DNA of 64,000 nucleotides from Anaerolineaceae bacterium (GTDB lineage Bacteria > Chloroflexota > Anaerolineae > Anaerolineales > Anaerolineaceae). Positions 61,001 to 64,000 of the stretch are shown here, piece by piece (the stretch's first letter is position 1; each line of letters starts with the position of its first letter). Location: assembly GCA_002702705.1 (NCBI GenBank), contig PABH01000044.1, forward strand, positions 60,636-124,635, given 5' to 3'. A program made the translations under genes and the position numbers. The notes under the pieces are model-generated. The model ran no database searches, had not been told where the DNA came from, and was given only the letters and a program-made list of their open reading frames with translations.

Positions 61001-61593
61001 TGCTTTCATTATTGGCCAGCATATTGTATTCGGATGCGGTCACCCGCCGTCGCGAAGCCTTGGGCGGCAAACATTTTCCACCCATGCAAATCTTCTTTGA
61101 AGAAGCGAATAAAGTCCTAACGGGTGTATCAGGTGGAGCTGCTTCTGATCAGGGATCAGGAGAGTCGGGTAACCCGGTCAGCCATCTTTTTCAAACGATG
61201 TGGCGTGACGGAAGAAAATACAACGTTTTTCTGCATCTGATGGCTCAAACCGTAAGCGAGTTACCCTCAGGCATCCTATCCTCCTGTGCGAATGTATTTG
61301 TGTTCCAAACCAAAGATCCTAAAGATCGGGATTTGATCTTGCCGCATTTAGGCCGCTCCGAAAAAGGGCTGGTCAATACCGAATACAAGCGCTACCTGGC
61401 GCGCATTCCACGTACGTATGCGATTGCCAAGTTGGGTTACAGCGATGATGTGTTCTGGCTGGAACCAGTGTTAGTCCGCCCAATGATCATCCGTAGTAAT
61501 GAACCCTCTGACCTCGAGATTACCCAGGAATTGGGTGCTGTTTCCCTGGAACGGACAGCTTCTGACATCCTGGCAACCAATCGATCCCATTGA
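58030..61593 (+). CDS. VirB4/TraC-like conjugation ATPase with Ser/Thr-rich insert
   Basis: About 1187 aa. N-terminal region typical of VirB4-family proteins, then at residues about 310-520 a low-complexity insert of short Ser/Thr/His/Gln repeats (TTQSQSNTTSQSHSTTQSEA), then the ATPase: Walker A FVGDTGFGKSIAAERL (about 722-737), TIVLDFGQGWRKALNWPG, and a Walker B-like MQIFFEEANKVL near 1020. Motor for DNA or protein secretion. Start uncertain: ATG 58030 chosen; GTG 57970 and ATG 58099 possible. No frameshift. Confidence 0.8.
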   Translation: MNLPADLVGELMRQNAKYGDKRTMIIGKLTEKIPWLRTKDSLSIPNDLEVEGTELHFNDRNELDYLVFRVTEREGAREYQGYRAVRLLQLRYISLEARRDAGLLQKMRTVLRGLYGAQVDLVYLAAGVFKNPNVGIVQCYGVAAFSPKKDEAIERSLRDLSALRAGLVGAYRQIRLEPLSTEVAQWLARALEQMPYAIVAVGHPDPRENARGGDSSMRDPLVSGSQGTQQYSIQQNELLFRGMSSLEEEFLLMLLTNHVRLEDITRMLAGMLEDTSVYASRQLGTRAASFGISLPAILTGGLAENASRSYGTNHSSGVTQGEAATDGVANSEGQAHTTGHASTRGWAHTVGISETNTIGSSSTVGTAVSQGTAHTEGTAVTDGTSHSDSSGVANSHTDSASYGVNGDVGGSIAPAGVGLSANVGGNANWGSADGVVVSSGSSDSSMHSVTHSQADTVSQSTTQSQSNTTSQSHSTTQSEAWTTSGAETDSVADTTSTSTTQSHADTKSTARSETDGVGLGQSIGRGISAGMSVGVAPSFSLSNAYQWQDDPNILLTDIMRTQRKLLDIASREGAFYTDLYALSTSEQGIQAMMGLIPEAFHGTEDVVAGVQTRSLTDPEQAYIGLHARAFTSSTRIETIPEAMSGYADSTLLTMLQVAAYTAPGMFEQGSGLTTQEETPAFAFYPDMPGNITLARQWSSETGLLTDTFLKLSPDRHFHTAFVGDTGFGKSIAAERLAYETTRFWHYRTIVLDFGQGWRKALNWPGVGPKGSEDSLGHVDIRQLYPGSPRPLRWNILQVPKRIEPGRYRSMVAELFANAGRMGARQLGFMRRALTELYYEAGVLTGDPKLQNGPLGHLQDEHEVELIRYERQSLGEDLNDLHPGTLLESLSPSELQALAVFRSRKLDVSKWVDRLRAYKEKLERDQVSRTSLEGVLLRLEQFSEGHMAKQYGSSASGTGVEDLGLMGSADNPWGVIVIEGGAEMDEYSKAALLSLLASILYSDAVTRRREALGGKHFPPMQIFFEEANKVLTGVSGGAASDQGSGESGNPVSHLFQTMWRDGRKYNVFLHLMAQTVSELPSGILSSCANVFVFQTKDPKDRDLILPHLGRSEKGLVNTEYKRYLARIPRTYAIAKLGYSDDVFWLEPVLVRPMIIRSNEPSDLEITQELGAVSLERTASDILATNRSH

Positions 61594-61651
61594 CGCTTCG
61601 CGTCGGGGCATACTGAATCCAATGATTTATAAAAAGGAGAAAGAATAATTC

Positions 61652-62557
61652 ATGCAAACAAAAAAACGTTCCCCCATTGCCGCAATTGTACTTGCCGTTG
61701 TCATCGGTTTGCTTGTGATCGCCCTTTTGAACGGGGTGATCCGTCCAACTCAGGTGGTGGTCGCCAAAGTCGCCATCACCCCTGGAACTGTTCTAACTGA
61801 CCAATTGGTTGAGCTGCGTACCATTCCGATGGGAGCTAAACCTGCGGATGCTACTTCAAAAATTGAAGATGTGACCGGGAAGATCCTGGCTGTTGGACGA
61901 GCTCCGGGGGATCTGATCGTTACCTCCGTTTTGGGAGAGATTGCCAGTGCAGGTATTCCTGCTGAACTTCCAGAAAGGCATGTTGCTCTGGCGATCCATG
62001 TCGACCTGGCTAGCGGAGTGGCTGGTTTACTTCGTCCAGGACAGACCGTTACGGTGATTGGTATGATTTCTCCGGATATTCTCAAGGCGAGTACCACCTC
62101 TGTGTTTACTGCACCGATTGCGGAATTTACTTCACCCATTGTTTCACTCACTCCTGGTGTGAGCGCAACACCTACCCCAACTCCTACCCCCGCTCCGCCG
62201 GCTTCTCCTCTCGCTCGGTTGGCAATCACAGGTGTGCGAGTTCTCTTAGTGCCTCAATCCTTTCGTTATGAAGAGGTTCCAGCCGGTGCCAGTGAAGAAG
62301 AATTGTTTTCCTCTGCTCGAACAAGCATGTCAGCTCAGGAAGGTAGTGTGATCGTTCTGGATGTTCCCACGGGGTTGATCGAGGTAACTCCAGGATTCAA
62401 GGTTGATCCGGCAACCTTGCTGGCTGCTCTCGACCAATATGGCATTATTCACCTTGCTTTGGAACCAACCTCAGGGTTGGCGTTGGATGTTGCGGACGTG
62501 ATTACCCTCAATCTGGGTGAGTTATATAACGAGATGAACGATTATCGAAAGAAATAG
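61652..62557 (+). CDS. cpaB: CpaB/RcpC-type SAF-domain protein
   Basis: 301 aa. Membrane helix (residues about 7-27), then a SAF domain (VVVAKVAITPGTVLTDQLVELRTIPMGAKP), the CpaB pattern with ALAIHVDLASGVAGLLRPGQTVTVIG, a Thr/Pro/Ala-rich linker, and a RcpC-like C-terminal part. Such proteins sit in Tad/Flp pilus complexes. AAAAAGGAGA lies before the ATG. Followed by a TadZ-like gene with a 6-bp gap. Confidence 0.85.
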   Translation: MQTKKRSPIAAIVLAVVIGLLVIALLNGVIRPTQVVVAKVAITPGTVLTDQLVELRTIPMGAKPADATSKIEDVTGKILAVGRAPGDLIVTSVLGEIASAGIPAELPERHVALAIHVDLASGVAGLLRPGQTVTVIGMISPDILKASTTSVFTAPIAEFTSPIVSLTPGVSATPTPTPTPAPPASPLARLAITGVRVLLVPQSFRYEEVPAGASEEELFSSARTSMSAQEGSVIVLDVPTGLIEVTPGFKVDPATLLAALDQYGIIHLALEPTSGLALDVADVITLNLGELYNEMNDYRKK

Positions 62558-62563
62558 GTCACA

Positions 62564-63877
62564 ATGAGCGATAACGCTTACCAAACCAATAAAATCACCG
62601 TCATGCTGGCAGGAGCCGGTCATGATGTTGTTTACTACCAGATGCAACAGCCGATCCTGGCAGACCAACGCTTTATGATCTCAGGTCACGCCGCTCAATG
62701 GTCCATGTTCGAGACGAACTTGAACAACCTGCGGCCGGATCTGGTGATCGTCCAAACAGATATCGCCCCTGATCCGGATACCTTAATTCGAACCCTACAG
62801 AAAATTTCAGCCTGGCGTGGAATTGCGATTGTAGTACTGCCTTTGGCCCAAAAGGATTTTCAGGGAGCTTTTACCAAAGTGGATACTGTGCGTGGAGTTT
62901 TCGTCGCGCCGGTAAACTGGACTGAGATCATCCAGGCAGCTTATGGTGCTGCAATGACAGCCCGGGCAAGCCTGACTCAAGCTGCACCCATGCAGCAAGG
63001 GGTATCCGGCTATTCCAACAGCGGAACATCTGCGTACATCACCGGCACGAAAAGGATCGCTGTCCTATCGCACGCAGGTGGGTCTGGTTGCTCAACCATT
63101 GCTGAAAACCTGGCTTATGAATTGTCTGTCCGGCTTAGTGTGAAAACGTTGTTGGTGTCCATGGGGTTGCCACCAGCTGCTGCGCCACATTTAGGGTTAC
63201 GATATGTCCCTAATTTAACCGAATACTTTGATCGTCCGGGCAAGGCAGCTTTTCAGGCTGCAATCCAACGCAAGGAAAATTTGGAGATCTTGCTTGCGCC
63301 AGAATCTTCCCTGGAATACATGCACATTCTGGAAAACTCAAGTAAAGGAACCGGGGAAGGCAGCATCAATGGGATGTTGATTGACTCGGAAGATGGTCGC
63401 TATGCCGCTATTGTCATGGATGTGCCAACCACAGAAGATTTGTGGATGATGCATTCAATCATCTTTGCCAATTATGCCTTGATTGTTGCCCGACCTACTC
63501 TGGCTGACTTAACTGCGATTCGACATACCCTCACCTTATTGTTGACCGGCTTAAAGAGTGAGAAACGCCTGGCCCGAGATTCGATTTACCTGGTTCTAAA
63601 CCAAACTTCTGATCGAAGCAGCTTTACCCCCCGATTATTCCAGGAAGAACTTTCCAAATCCTTGGGGTGGGCTCCACCCATCGCAGCCATTGTACCTTTT
63701 GATCCAGGGGTTCCTCAGGCACAAGATGATGGCTTGATGCCGGTGACGCGAGGGGATGAGTTTGCCAAAGGGATCCGCGCCATCATCAACACTCTATTTC
63801 CCTTGGTGGAAAACAATCTTGCTCGTGCGGATGGGAAAAAGGGTATTTTGCGACTACCCAAAATACGATTTACGTAG
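62564..63877 (+). CDS. CpaE/TadZ-like pilus-assembly ATPase-fold protein
   Basis: 437 aa. An N-terminal receiver-like domain (residues about 10-130) and a C-terminal MinD/ParA-like domain with deviant P-loop HAGGSGCSTIAENLAYEL, the TadZ/CpaE arrangement; the usual Lys of the deviant Walker A is missing (AGGSGCST). It localises Tad secretion complexes. Genes that should follow (TadA, TadB/C) lie outside the window. Confidence 0.82.
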   Translation: MSDNAYQTNKITVMLAGAGHDVVYYQMQQPILADQRFMISGHAAQWSMFETNLNNLRPDLVIVQTDIAPDPDTLIRTLQKISAWRGIAIVVLPLAQKDFQGAFTKVDTVRGVFVAPVNWTEIIQAAYGAAMTARASLTQAAPMQQGVSGYSNSGTSAYITGTKRIAVLSHAGGSGCSTIAENLAYELSVRLSVKTLLVSMGLPPAAAPHLGLRYVPNLTEYFDRPGKAAFQAAIQRKENLEILLAPESSLEYMHILENSSKGTGEGSINGMLIDSEDGRYAAIVMDVPTTEDLWMMHSIIFANYALIVARPTLADLTAIRHTLTLLLTGLKSEKRLARDSIYLVLNQTSDRSSFTPRLFQEELSKSLGWAPPIAAIVPFDPGVPQAQDDGLMPVTRGDEFAKGIRAIINTLFPLVENNLARADGKKGILRLPKIRFT

Positions 63878-63921
63878 AATAAAATTTTTGTCTCTTGAGT
63901 AGTGTCAATAGCCTGGTTATT

Positions 63922-63979
63922 TTTACCACCCATAGTCGGGTAATGTTTACCAGTCATAGTCGGGTGGATGTTTACCACC
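63922..63979 (+). repeat. Tandem repeats at window end, possibly an IS terminal region
   Basis: TTTACCACCCATAGTCGGGTAATG (63922-63945) recurs as TTTACCAGTCATAGTCGGGTGGATG (63946-63970) and a partial third copy TTTACCACC (63971-63979). The layout is like the multiple terminal repeats of IS21-type elements, so the window may end in a transposon edge. The rest of the element is outside the window. Confidence 0.45.
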
Positions 63980-64000
63980 AGAACAACAAAAATTGGTTAA

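Noticed and set aside
1..64000. tRNA or rRNA genes
   Set aside because: No cloverleaf or conserved rRNA stretches recognised by eye; cannot be excluded without a covariance search.

Overview
The window looks like a chromosomal segment of an uncultured or poorly studied member of the Chloroflexota (Anaerolineae type). This is an inference from protein style: the NBR1-type Ig lipoprotein, the DUF1573 and zinc-ribbon proteins around cytochrome c maturation genes, the DnaA-N-like replication protein, and the VirB4 ATPase next to CpaB/TadZ genes. No rRNA, tRNA or marker gene fixes the taxonomy. Base composition is mosaic by eye: AT-rich to about 13 kb, intermediate to about 36 kb, clearly GC-richer at about 37-49 kb, intermediate again to the end. 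The segment therefore looks assembled from several transfers.

Region 1 (0.1-8.1 kb, minus strand) is a cytochrome c maturation/thiol-redox operon (ccmF, ccmH, a TlpA/ResA thioredoxin, two zinc-ribbon or CcmI-like proteins, DUF1573, DUF2933) with small membrane proteins at its upstream end. Region 2 (8.7-11.7 kb, plus) is an FtsX/MacB-type ABC exporter whose ATPase carries a fused C-terminal YHS metal-binding domain. A 1.5-kb stretch without recognisable genes follows.

Region 3 (13.3-20.1 kb, plus) is a plasmid/ICE replication and partition module: ParA, a double ribbon-helix-helix protein, a cluster of CGCAGACG repeats that look like iterons, a large protein starting with a DnaA N-terminal domain, an SSB-like protein, and a coiled-coil/nuclease-like protein. 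Region 4 (20.1-26.8 kb) is a defence island. It has an Abi_2/AbiF HEPN protein preceded by a promoter and a hairpin RNA, an intact ISLre2-family IS with a 9-bp target duplication, and a sigma factor / unknown protein / ImmA-like metallopeptidase operon. The last is divergent from a ubiquitin-like conjugation operon (multiubiquitin, E2-E1 fusion, DUF6527). The intergenic region between the two operons holds a perfect 11-bp inverted repeat, which suggests joint control.

Region 5 (26.9-49.7 kb) is a cargo island bounded by a direct duplication of about 268 bp (one copy an intact gene, the other a 5'-truncated fragment). It carries a rhodanese gene with an in-frame TGA at a usually Cys-like position, DUF1573, CCG/FAD/Fe-S oxidoreductase subunits, a CcdA-like and a DsbA-like protein, a nonsense-interrupted methyltransferase, two metal P-type ATPases with ArsR-family sensors (one CmtR-like), lspA, DUF302, nadE, a LuxR regulator, a radical SAM enzyme behind a structured leader, and patatin, cyclopropane synthase and DegV lipid genes.

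Region 6 (49.7-64 kb) returns to conjugative-element backbone: an RHH regulator, an ECF sigma/anti-sigma pair, an NBR1-Ig lipoprotein, then a leader with terminator/antiterminator-like pairing. This leads into a putative secretion operon: a TcpC/VirB8-like protein, membrane proteins, a VirB4-like ATPase with a long Ser/Thr-rich insert, CpaB (SAF) and TadZ/CpaE. The window ends in tandem repeats that may be the edge of another IS.
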